Part shown: positions 9,463 to 17,900 of the stretch, one piece after another | Layout of the letters: each line of letters starts with the position of its first letter | Numbering within the stretch: position 1 is the stretch's first letter | From: Pseudoalteromonas luteoviolacea | GTDB lineage: Bacteria > Pseudomonadota > Gammaproteobacteria > Enterobacterales > Alteromonadaceae | NCBI RefSeq assembly: GCF_018100925.1 | Contig: NZ_JAGJEH010000007.1 | Span: 124,001-188,000 of the forward strand | Direction: 5' to 3' | Length of the DNA: 64,000 nt | Translations under genes and position numbers: made by a program | Notes under the pieces: model-generated | The model's input: the letters and a program-made list of their open reading frames with translations, nothing else | Databases searched by the model: none | Told to the model about the DNA's origin: nothing

Positions 9463-12400
9463 GTGAATTCAAAACAAATGGAAGCCAGCAGCGAAGTCGC
9501 ATTTAACTTACCCCAAGTATTTAATTCTGATAAATATCAACTTGCCGAAAAAATAGGTGAAGGCGGATTTGGCCAAGTTTATAGAGCCACGCAAATCAGT
9601 ACAGGTCAAAATGTCGCAATTAAATTCTTAGCGCTATCAGACAAAGCCAACATTGATAAAAATCGCCGCTGCATCGATAGATTTCACCGAGAAGTATCCC
9701 TTGTCAGCCAACTCAATCACCCAAATATTGTTCAACTTATCGATAAAGGTCAACAAGGTGATTTCCTAATATATGCGGTTTACGAGTATATTGAAGGGCA
9801 GAGTCTAAAGGAAAAGTTACTTGTTTCTGGCGCATTGGAGCCACCATTGGCGGCAGATGTCATGGCCCAGGTGCTAGATGCATTAGCCAACGCCCATGAG
9901 AAAGGCGTGGTGCACCGAGATATCAAACCTGCCAATATTATGTTGTACAAAGTGGGTGCAAAAGTCCATGCCAAGGTGCTTGATTTCGGGATTAGCACGA
10001 TTTCTCAAGAAGCTCGGCAGAATGATTATAAAAGTATTACTCTCACACAGGAAACTTTAGGCACTCCGTCTTATAGCTCGCCGGAGCAATTAAGAGGCGA
10101 GCCACCGGTGCCGCAAACTGATATTTATTTATGGGGGCTCGTTTTTTTAGAGTGCTTAACAGGCAAACCCACAATATCTGGTAGCTCTCTCGCCGCGGTA
10201 TTTCATCAGCAGTTGAGCTCAGCGAATATTCCTCTAGGTATACTAGCAGGTCATGAATCCGCGAGCTTGCTTCGCAGGGTATTAAGTAAAAAATCTTCCG
10301 AGCGGCCGAGTAATACAGCCGGGCTATACCATACATTTAAAAAACTGAGTTTTAATAACCTAGTCGGCACTTTAGAGTTTCAAGGCCGACAAGAAGGTCA
10401 CTCTCAGTACGAGGACGTTACAAAAACGCTACTCAATACCCAAATTAACAACGCTAGATACTCTTACACTCGGTTGACAGAGCGAAAACAGATCACTGTG
10501 TTGAGCCTTATCCTAAATTGTGAGCAAATAGACTGTAATAGTTCAGAAGATCAAGATGTTATTGATACTTTTCATGCCGACCAAATGCAGCAATGTATTG
10601 ATATCGCCATTCGCTATGGTGCATACCACGTTGGGATATTAGGAGATACGCTACAGTTTTATTTTGGCTATCCACATACCACTGACAATGATAGTCGCCT
10701 GTGTGGGCGTACTGCATTGGAGTTGATCAGTAATATACAAAAGAAAAATGTCATTTTGCGGGAAAGCCAAGGCATTCACAGTCAGATACAAGTTGGCATA
10801 GAAACGGGCATGATGCTGAGCATCGCTGATGATTTGCCAACAGGTAAGACCGCTCTCAATTCACTCAAACTCAGTCGAAAAGCGAAAACCGGACAAATTT
10901 TATGCTCAAAAAACGTGCAGCTATTGCTCGATAATTATTTGTCTTTCAAACCTGTGATTGATGACACCAATAAAAGCACCAATAATTTTATTTTGGCTGG
11001 CGAGCGCCAAGTTGAAGCCTTTGGCTTTCTACGCGGCACCAAAAAGAATAACGCTTTTTTTGGTCGTGAGCGAGAGCTGAAGGAACTAGTAGAGCGATTA
11101 GTCACACCAGCAACTCAATACTCTGAACTAACAAATAAACCTCTGCCACTGGTTCATATTTATGGCGAAGCTGGCATTGGGAAATCTCGTTTAATCTTTG
11201 AACTCAGAGATAGAGCAAAACATAGGCCCCAACTTGTAGCCCAATGTTTACCCGAACACAAAAACAATGCTCTGCACCCTATTTTAAACATCATAAAGTA
11301 TAAATATACACTTGATATTTTATCGCCGGATTTAAGTTTGCACAAACTCAAAGACGCTGTAGCGCAAACAGAATTGGATAGGGAACAGCAAGAAATCGGC
11401 GTATTAATTTTATCTGCTTGGTTAAGCTTGCCTCTGCCCGAGCTAAACCCGATCACAGACTTATCGCCGGAAGTACAAAAGCAGCATCTATTCAACTTAT
11501 TAGCACATTTACTTTGCCAACCCCTATCGCTGAATGAAATCCCCGAAACTCGCCCTGCTCACTTATTTATCTTTGAAGACCTACACTGGGCCGATCAGAT
11601 AAGTAAAGACTTTATTGCTTACTTTACCGCGTCCAATATATTTAAATCTGGCGCACATAGCTGGGTCAATACATCGCGCGAAGTACTGCCTGAGCAGCTG
11701 TCAAAATTGAGTTTTACTCCATTGCCATTGAAGAAATTAAATCGCGAAAGTGCACAAGAGGTTATTCAATACTTATTTGAACAACAACCTATTAGCAACC
11801 AACTAATGGAGGTGTTATTAGAGCGAACCGATGGTATCCCACTGTTTATCGAAGAGTTAGTAACCGCTCTGAAGTCACAACATTTAATCCATAAAGTACA
11901 TGGCGCCTACAATTTTATTGACGATCACAAAGAAGCTTTAGTGCCCTTAACCCTCAGAGATTCACTGCAGCAAAAACTAGATCAGTTGCAACACGCAAAA
12001 GAGACCGCTCAGTTAGGTGCGACTATCGGGAGAGAATTTGACTACGATTTACTGATTGCGTCATCTAAAAAGGAGGAGGCGCAGGTTCAATTTGATTTAG
12101 AAGAACTAATCGAAGCCGAATTAGTTTATAAGCAACGTCAAGTCGCTGGTGACAGCTATATATTTAAACACGCGCTGGTTCGCGATGCAGCCTATGAAAG
12201 TATGGCTAAAGACGTGCAATACAAAGCGCACCTAACAATTGCTTCAGCAATAAAGAGTAATCCTAAAACCAACCTAGACAGCGCTAACGACATTCTCCAT
12301 TACCACTACTTAGCTGGACAGTCGTATCGTGAAGCTGCGTACTTTGGAAAAAAAGCAGCAACTTTGGCAATAACAAAAAGTGCTTATGAGCAATGTATTC

Positions 12401-13458
12401 ACTATGCAGATGCAACCATGGATGCACTGAAAAAAATAGATGCCGAAGGCCAAGAACTGTTAGAAATAAATCAGCTGCTAATCACCGCCTCTATGATGGT
12501 CGTTGGCTGGGCGTCCGCCAAAGTCGAAGAGCTTATCAAATATTCTCAGCAATTATTAGAAGGATTGGGTCAGCATAAGCAGTCTATTGATACGGCAATT
12601 CTGCTTGCAAATCATGTCAATGTCGCAGGAGATGTAAACAAAGTACTTGAGATCATAGATTCGTCTTTGCCGTTAGCACAAGACAATGGCCAACGTGCAG
12701 CATTGCTATCAGTAAAATGCCATGCACTGTGGCGTGCAGGCAGGCTGCATCAGGGGTTAGATTGTGTTGCAGAAGTAAGACGCTTATATGATCCTGAAAA
12801 GCACAGTGACCATACTATTAAATATGGCCAAGACTCTAATATTTGGGCATTGAGTATAGGCTCTTTAATGCATGCTTATATGGGCGATATGCACAAATTT
12901 GCAAAATCTATCGAAGAAGCTGAAAAGCTATCCGAACAGTTAGAGAGCAGCCACTGCCTTGTTTTAGTAAAAGTGTATGCTGCGTGTGGATATTACTTCG
13001 CCAATCAAAAGGGCACAATCAAAGCCATCTTGGACCAATCAAGGGCCATTTGCGAACAAGATAATTTGGCCAATTGGGTAGGCGTTATAGATTCTTTGGA
13101 AGGCTGGCTACTAAACATCCCAGAAAAGATCAGTAAATCGATAAGTGCACTTGAAGCTAATGGTGCCAAGCAAATGCATGGTTTTTGGAGCGCTATGTTA
13201 GCTGAAGTTCACGTTGAAATAGGCCAATACGACCAAGCACTGCAATTAATTGATGCCTCTATTGCACAAACTGAGCGGTTTAACGAGCACCTCTTTTTAC
13301 CTAAATTGTTGTGGCTAAAGTCTGAGTGCTTTTTGCAGCAAGGCAAAATAGCGCCTTACGAACGCTGTTATTCGCAGTACCTTGAAAAAGCGGCAGCTTT
13401 ATCTGTGCAGATACCAGAAGGCGATATAAGACATACTGGTAAAAAACCAATTGAATAA
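9463..13458 (+). CDS. Ser/Thr kinase-cyclase-like-AAA ATPase-TPR fusion of TOMM cluster type
   Basis: 1331 residues. Protein kinase domain (about 25-295): G-E-G-G-F-G-Q-V loop, ATP lysine K54, H-R-D-I-K-P-A-N with catalytic D153, D-F-G at 174-176, S-P-E for APE; all catalytic residues are present. Then a class III cyclase-like domain (about 340-500) keeping L-G-D (D395) and G-I-E-T-G, but lacking the first metal-binding Asp (L-I-L-N-C where F-A-D-L-V-G is usual), so probably inactive or a sensor. Then a STAND/AAA ATPase (about 525-800; Walker A G-E-A-G-I-G-K-S at 568-575, Walker B F-E-D at 704-706) and a helical TPR-like C-terminus. Length and order match the NCBIfam family I remember as TOMM system kinase/cyclase fusion (TIGR03903). 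GTG start; an ATG at 9478 is an alternative. It likely regulates the downstream genes or product. Confidence 0.9.
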   Translation: MNSKQMEASSEVAFNLPQVFNSDKYQLAEKIGEGGFGQVYRATQISTGQNVAIKFLALSDKANIDKNRRCIDRFHREVSLVSQLNHPNIVQLIDKGQQGDFLIYAVYEYIEGQSLKEKLLVSGALEPPLAADVMAQVLDALANAHEKGVVHRDIKPANIMLYKVGAKVHAKVLDFGISTISQEARQNDYKSITLTQETLGTPSYSSPEQLRGEPPVPQTDIYLWGLVFLECLTGKPTISGSSLAAVFHQQLSSANIPLGILAGHESASLLRRVLSKKSSERPSNTAGLYHTFKKLSFNNLVGTLEFQGRQEGHSQYEDVTKTLLNTQINNARYSYTRLTERKQITVLSLILNCEQIDCNSSEDQDVIDTFHADQMQQCIDIAIRYGAYHVGILGDTLQFYFGYPHTTDNDSRLCGRTALELISNIQKKNVILRESQGIHSQIQVGIETGMMLSIADDLPTGKTALNSLKLSRKAKTGQILCSKNVQLLLDNYLSFKPVIDDTNKSTNNFILAGERQVEAFGFLRGTKKNNAFFGRERELKELVERLVTPATQYSELTNKPLPLVHIYGEAGIGKSRLIFELRDRAKHRPQLVAQCLPEHKNNALHPILNIIKYKYTLDILSPDLSLHKLKDAVAQTELDREQQEIGVLILSAWLSLPLPELNPITDLSPEVQKQHLFNLLAHLLCQPLSLNEIPETRPAHLFIFEDLHWADQISKDFIAYFTASNIFKSGAHSWVNTSREVLPEQLSKLSFTPLPLKKLNRESAQEVIQYLFEQQPISNQLMEVLLERTDGIPLFIEELVTALKSQHLIHKVHGAYNFIDDHKEALVPLTLRDSLQQKLDQLQHAKETAQLGATIGREFDYDLLIASSKKEEAQVQFDLEELIEAELVYKQRQVAGDSYIFKHALVRDAAYESMAKDVQYKAHLTIASAIKSNPKTNLDSANDILHYHYLAGQSYREAAYFGKKAATLAITKSAYEQCIHYADATMDALKKIDAEGQELLEINQLLITASMMVVGWASAKVEELIKYSQQLLEGLGQHKQSIDTAILLANHVNVAGDVNKVLEIIDSSLPLAQDNGQRAALLSVKCHALWRAGRLHQGLDCVAEVRRLYDPEKHSDHTIKYGQDSNIWALSIGSLMHAYMGDMHKFAKSIEEAEKLSEQLESSHCLVLVKVYAACGYYFANQKGTIKAILDQSRAICEQDNLANWVGVIDSLEGWLLNIPEKISKSISALEANGAKQMHGFWSAMLAEVHVEIGQYDQALQLIDASIAQTERFNEHLFLPKLLWLKSECFLQQGKIAPYERCYSQYLEKAAALSVQIPEGDIRHTGKKPIE

Positions 13459-13525
13459 CCAATTTATATCATCGAGTTGGTATAAAGTTTAATCGTTTCA
13501 ATTAAATTAGATTAAGGACAACGCA

Positions 13526-14335
13526 ATGCAAAATATCTACCAAAAAATAGTATCGACTTATTCAGTCTATGTCGCCGCAGGTTGGCTCGATCCTGAAGGG
13601 CCTTACTTTGTTACACTGCCAAAAAGCCAATCATGTCCCGACACAGGTCAACACAAACGATATCTAAAGTTCAATAACAACGGGGAAGTCTCAACATTTA
13701 ATGAAATTTTGCCTCACTGTGAGCTATTAATTGACGATTTTAATGTTAATAACAGCAATATATGGAACCCATATTACTCTAGTCAGTGGGCAGGTAGCTT
13801 GAACAGTATTCATATTAAATTGCCTGTAGCCCCTCCAAAAGAGCAGCGGGCGCTAGCTATTTCTGTTTATGCCTCTATGTTCCCAACATTTATGGGTCTA
13901 GTTGCAGATGGCCACCCATATACAGACAATGATGATATGGATTGGCTGGCAATTGGTGAATACACCAACTCCATCATCACGATGGCATGGGAGGCACATG
14001 ATTTAGGCGAAAACCCTAATCCAGATACTTTAAGCAAAGAGCAGCAAATACTCCTTAACTTCAGAGATATATTAACCTCTGAAAACCCCAATAGTGGCCA
14101 AGAGTTGATTGAAAAGTTTTTACAAAAAACATTGCCTTGGAATGTAAATATTACTTTTGAAACAGACCCCCACTTCAAATTTGTTTTCGATAGATATGAA
14201 CCTCTTTTAAGCGTTTTTGAAAACATACCAAGAAACACCTTTACATATCACCCACCGGTAAAACCAGAAAATAAAAATGCGCAGGCCATTGCAATCAGTG
14301 AGTATTGCAAATTTACCAATGCAACGGCCTGCTGA
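13526..14335 (+). CDS. Unrecognised 269-aa TOMM cluster protein, candidate precursor
   Basis: I do not recognise a catalytic domain and there is no signal peptide or membrane segment. A good AAGGA site precedes the ATG. Visible: an N-terminal Y-x-x-Y-V-A-A-G-W-L-D-P stretch, a central A-I-S-V-Y-A-S-M-F-P-T-F-M-G segment, a helix-forming part (about 140-200) ending in L-P-W-N-V-N-I-T-F, a Pro-rich linker and a short tail E-Y-C-K-F-T-N-A-T-A-C. Two of its four Cys lie in the last nine residues. The A-W-x-D/L-P-W-N-V-N-I pattern reminds me of the BMA_0021/0022-type TOMM precursor family (TIGR03795), which is reported beside kinase/cyclase fusions; this is recollection, not a search. A perfect hairpin follows the gene, as is common after RiPP precursors. 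Alternatively it is an accessory or immunity protein. It is long for a precursor. Confidence 0.8.
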   Translation: MQNIYQKIVSTYSVYVAAGWLDPEGPYFVTLPKSQSCPDTGQHKRYLKFNNNGEVSTFNEILPHCELLIDDFNVNNSNIWNPYYSSQWAGSLNSIHIKLPVAPPKEQRALAISVYASMFPTFMGLVADGHPYTDNDDMDWLAIGEYTNSIITMAWEAHDLGENPNPDTLSKEQQILLNFRDILTSENPNSGQELIEKFLQKTLPWNVNITFETDPHFKFVFDRYEPLLSVFENIPRNTFTYHPPVKPENKNAQAIAISEYCKFTNATAC

Positions 14336-14363
14336 TTTTTAGTCCAAGTAATCGGACAAAGGT

Positions 14364-14393
14364 TGATAAGTAAAGACAATGCTTTACTTATCA
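14364..14393 (+). terminator. Strong intercistronic hairpin in the TOMM cluster
   Basis: A perfect 12-bp stem, TGATAAGTAAAG/CTTTACTTATCA, with a 6-base loop, lies between the 269-aa gene and the amidohydrolase gene. No long T-run follows, so it could be a partial terminator or a transcript-stabilising element that keeps expression of the 269-aa protein above the downstream enzymes. Confidence 0.7.
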
Positions 14394-14426
14394 GCTTGAT
14401 ATTTCTGTATAAAAATAGGGAAATCA

Positions 14427-15578
14427 ATGACAATACTTATCCACGATGCAGATAGGCACGTGATAGAAACACCTGATATATGGCAAGACTATGTCGACCC
14501 AGCTGAAATAAAAGGGTTTGAGTACAACTTAACCTATGACACTCAGCATAAAGCCGAACAACGCGCCTTGCGTCTTGGGCAAAGCGCAAGGGTTGTATTG
14601 CCACCAACATTAAAGCTTGGTGAATACCCCTTACTCAATTGCTGGAATGAAGACATTCAAATTGAAAGTGCGAAGGTGTTTCACAAAAGCATCGACAAAC
14701 GTAAACGCGCAGCAGCGCCAAATACCATGCTACAAGATATGGACGATACGCATATTCACAGCGCTAGTTTATTTCCCAATGTAGCGAGTTATATTATCAA
14801 TCATCAATCTATTAGCCACCAAGCCTCCATTGCCTATGCGAGAGGCTACAATACATGGCTTTACGAATATTGCAGCCACAACCCAGCACGTCTCAAAGGC
14901 GTGGGCCTGATTAGCCGCCACGACCCTAGTTCCATGATCAGCCAACTAGAAGCCATTGAAAAAATGGGTTGGACCAGTATCACGATGCGCCCAGAAATAA
15001 TTGCCGGACATCACCTTGGCAGTTCAGTGTACAACGAGTTTTGGCAAGCGTGTGAAGAAAAAGGGATAAGCATTGCGTTTCATGGAGGCTCCAATTTACA
15101 AGCTCCAACCGCAGGTACAGAACGTTATACGAGCCGTTTTGCATTACATGCATGTTCCCATTTTCACGAAATGCAACTGGCATTTTTATCTTTGTTAGAT
15201 GCGGGTGTATTAGAGAGACATCCCAAACTTAAATTAGGCTTTTTTGAAGCGGGCGCAAGCTGGCTATTAAGCTGGCTATGGCGGCTAGACAATATCTGTT
15301 ATACCGAATTTCCGGGTTTAATTAACAACCGAATTAAAATGCGACCTTCTGAGTATTTCAAGCGTCAATGCTGGGTCACGATCGAGATGGACGAACCATG
15401 TTTAGCGCAAGTTATTGAAACCATAGGTCATGACAGGCTGCTCTTTGGTACTGATTTCCCTCACCCCGATCACTTGCATTTCGACTATACAAATCTCGAA
15501 ACCCAAAACGCCGACATTAAACCGGCTGAACTAGTAGATATATTACAACACAATCCAAAACAATTTTTTGGATACTAG
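14427..15578 (+). CDS. Amidohydrolase (PF04909-type) of the TOMM cluster
   Basis: 383 residues, a TIM-barrel metal-dependent hydrolase of the amidohydrolase_2 family (relatives include ACMSD and 4-oxalomesaconate hydratases). Seen: D-A-D-R-H near the N-terminus (residues 7-11, in the place of the usual HxH or DxH pair), F-H-G-G with H219, and L-F-G-T-D-F-P-H-P-D with D343, a likely metal ligand. No signal peptide, so cytoplasmic. It ends two bases before the YcaO gene, so the two are co-translated. It may hydrolyse or decarboxylate a modified peptide, or remove a protecting group; the substrate cannot be deduced from sequence. Confidence 0.85.
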   Translation: MTILIHDADRHVIETPDIWQDYVDPAEIKGFEYNLTYDTQHKAEQRALRLGQSARVVLPPTLKLGEYPLLNCWNEDIQIESAKVFHKSIDKRKRAAAPNTMLQDMDDTHIHSASLFPNVASYIINHQSISHQASIAYARGYNTWLYEYCSHNPARLKGVGLISRHDPSSMISQLEAIEKMGWTSITMRPEIIAGHHLGSSVYNEFWQACEEKGISIAFHGGSNLQAPTAGTERYTSRFALHACSHFHEMQLAFLSLLDAGVLERHPKLKLGFFEAGASWLLSWLWRLDNICYTEFPGLINNRIKMRPSEYFKRQCWVTIEMDEPCLAQVIETIGHDRLLFGTDFPHPDHLHFDYTNLETQNADIKPAELVDILQHNPKQFFGY

Positions 15579-15580
15579 AT

Positions 15581-17722
15581 ATGAAAACTTTTAATTGGCA
15601 CCCAAAATTTCAAAAAGTAACCATAAGTGAGCAAGGTATTTTACTGGTCGGTGAAGTTCTGTCCTATTTCTTAAAATTTGCACACTATCCAGGACTTGAG
15701 TTAATCGGCACAGATGGCAGTCAGGAGCAAAACGCGCTGCGCACCAAGCATAGCCACTTGAGAGCACATTTAAATCGGTACTCAGCCCATTTATTGAATG
15801 CGGGTTTAATTTATGATCAAGCGACTACGGATTTTTTACCTCATTCATATTCCACAAGTCGACTGGCGCATCCAGTAACGCTGCAACACCATTCAAATTT
15901 GCCTGTGGTCAACTTATCAGCAGCACAGCCTAGCTTTTTACAAGCTTGGCTACAGCTTTGCTCGCACGAAGATTTACTAAATGCATTTAACCTCGTGAAT
16001 AAACCAACGATTATATTTGTCGATGACTTTACCCACCCTGCAATAGACAGCATTATAGAGCAATCTACTCACTGGATTATGCTAAAAATAACGGGGGAAA
16101 GGCTATGGTTCAGCCCGGTTATTACTCAAAAGTGCAGCAGCTCATTGAACTGGTCACTGATAAAAACACGTATAGCCAACAATCAACCAGAGCGAAAAGT
16201 ACTCTCACAGCTCAATAAAGCGCAACAGATCCCTTTTGAAAATCCGTTAGAGCTTGCGCCTGAACTACAGCAGCAATTGCAACGACTGCTGATAAAGCAG
16301 CTACAGAATGATAGTCATCACCTATGTGTATTTGTTCGTAAAACTCAGCAAGTCAGCTACCACCCATTTAAGCAGATCACCAGAGTGAGCATGGATACGC
16401 TTGAACAACGATTGGGGAAACCTATCACTTTGAACAAACGGGCTATCCAGTTTGACAACGATGGTGGCTCTCGAAGCTATTCACCAGAGCAAACATTAAC
16501 TAAACTCCAGCCGTTGATAAGCCCTATTACCGGAGTCGTTAATTACTTTGCGTGCATGGAACCACAGTCAGGTAAACCGCTAAAAACATATTGTGCGCGA
16601 TTTTCAAAAACCCCTTCAGTGCGCCAACTCTCTAACCTGTCTTTAGCTGACTTCTCTATGGCTTGTGCAGGTAAAGGGGTTTCTGATACTCAATCTAAGG
16701 TTAGTGCGCTGTGTGAAGCAATCGAACGATATGCACCGCTATATCAAGGTAATGAGCCTTTATTTTTGTCGACCCAATCAGCGTTGGATGGACCAAGCTA
16801 CAGTCCCCACGACCTGACGCCATATAGTGAATTGCAATACCGTACTTTCGAACACTCTCTGCACTCCTCTTGGGAGGAGAAGTATGCTAAAAAACCTTAT
16901 CAAGATCAGCCAATTCATTGGCTAAAAGCATGGTCTATGTCTCAACAAAGCAGTATCTATGTCCCTATGGCATGCTGTATTTCCAATATGCCATTTAATG
17001 ACGATGAGTATTGTTTATGGCAATCAAATGGCTGTGCTGCGGGCAACAATCTAGAAGAGGCTATTCTTCAAGGTTTGCTTGAATTGATTGAGCGAGATGC
17101 GGTTGCAATATGGTGGTATAACAAAATTAGTCGCCCAAGCTTTCCACTAGAAAGCCTGCCCGATAGCCTCATTGCAAAAGTTGAACAAACATTACCTAGT
17201 AATATGGACTTTTGGATTATCGACGTGACAAATAATAATCAAGTTTCGGTTATGGTCGCTGTTGCTCAAGAAAATAGAACAAAGAAGTTCACAATAGGGT
17301 TAGGTTGCCATCTCAACCCCGTTTTGGCTGCACAGCGCGCGTTGACTGAGTTGTGTCAACTTTATCCAAACCGTGATGCCAACAAGTCTCTATTCGACTT
17401 TGATAAAATCCCCAATGAGCCGTTTATGTACCCCGCACAAGATGGCGCAACCAGTAAAACTACCTTGGCCTACTGTGATGATATTAGTGACAATATAATT
17501 AATATTGTGGAGCAGTTAGCGCAAGTAGGGTTAGACACTCTAATTGTGGATCACAGCAGAGAAGATTTACCTATACACACGGTTAAAGTACTTGTGCCCG
17601 GCCTGTGTCATATGTGGCCGCAACTGGGTAACCAAAGACTTTATACACTACCTGTACAGTTAGGGTGGTTAAGTGAAGCAAACTCCGAATTGACACTCAA
17701 CCAGCAAGGGCTTTACATCTAG
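15581..17722 (+). CDS. TOMM cyclodehydratase: docking domain fused to YcaO
   Basis: 713 residues. The N-terminal 80 or so resemble the winged-helix leader-peptide-binding part of TOMM C-proteins (P-K-F-x4-I-S-E-Q-G-I-L-L-V-G-E, then L-N-A-G-L-I); a divergent E1-like scaffold follows to about 310. The YcaO domain (about 315-713) holds its ATP-binding motifs intact: S-A-L-C-E-A-I-E-R (S375, E379, R383), Q-G-L-L-E-L-I-E-R (Q497, E501, R505) and E-L-C-Q (E590, Q593). The C-terminus has P-G-L-C-H-M-W-P and L-Y-T-L-P-V-Q-L-G as in SagD-type proteins but no final PxPxP. By family it converts Cys/Ser/Thr of a precursor to thiazolines/oxazolines using ATP. No SagB-type dehydrogenase is nearby, so azolines are expected rather than azoles. 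Confidence 0.93.
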   Translation: MKTFNWHPKFQKVTISEQGILLVGEVLSYFLKFAHYPGLELIGTDGSQEQNALRTKHSHLRAHLNRYSAHLLNAGLIYDQATTDFLPHSYSTSRLAHPVTLQHHSNLPVVNLSAAQPSFLQAWLQLCSHEDLLNAFNLVNKPTIIFVDDFTHPAIDSIIEQSTHWIMLKITGERLWFSPVITQKCSSSLNWSLIKTRIANNQPERKVLSQLNKAQQIPFENPLELAPELQQQLQRLLIKQLQNDSHHLCVFVRKTQQVSYHPFKQITRVSMDTLEQRLGKPITLNKRAIQFDNDGGSRSYSPEQTLTKLQPLISPITGVVNYFACMEPQSGKPLKTYCARFSKTPSVRQLSNLSLADFSMACAGKGVSDTQSKVSALCEAIERYAPLYQGNEPLFLSTQSALDGPSYSPHDLTPYSELQYRTFEHSLHSSWEEKYAKKPYQDQPIHWLKAWSMSQQSSIYVPMACCISNMPFNDDEYCLWQSNGCAAGNNLEEAILQGLLELIERDAVAIWWYNKISRPSFPLESLPDSLIAKVEQTLPSNMDFWIIDVTNNNQVSVMVAVAQENRTKKFTIGLGCHLNPVLAAQRALTELCQLYPNRDANKSLFDFDKIPNEPFMYPAQDGATSKTTLAYCDDISDNIINIVEQLAQVGLDTLIVDHSREDLPIHTVKVLVPGLCHMWPQLGNQRLYTLPVQLGWLSEANSELTLNQQGLYI

Positions 17723-17728
17723 CACTAA

Positions 17729-17752
17729 TTACGAGGTTTTTATACCTCGTAA
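17729..17752. terminator. Hairpin ending the TOMM cluster
   Basis: A 9-bp perfect stem TTACGAGGT/ACCTCGTAA with a 6-base loop just after the YcaO stop codon. A clear T-run is missing on either strand, so termination may be Rho-assisted. Confidence 0.5.
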
Positions 17753-17900
17753 TATTCCGAGACACTTGTTCCAGACATTGCACTTCATCAAATTCATATT
17801 GAGAACCAGTAAGATAAATATAGTGATTGTAGGTATTCATTTTGTTATTAATAAGTTGTAGCAATAACAAACTAAACAAAAATCGAAGGACCATTACGCT

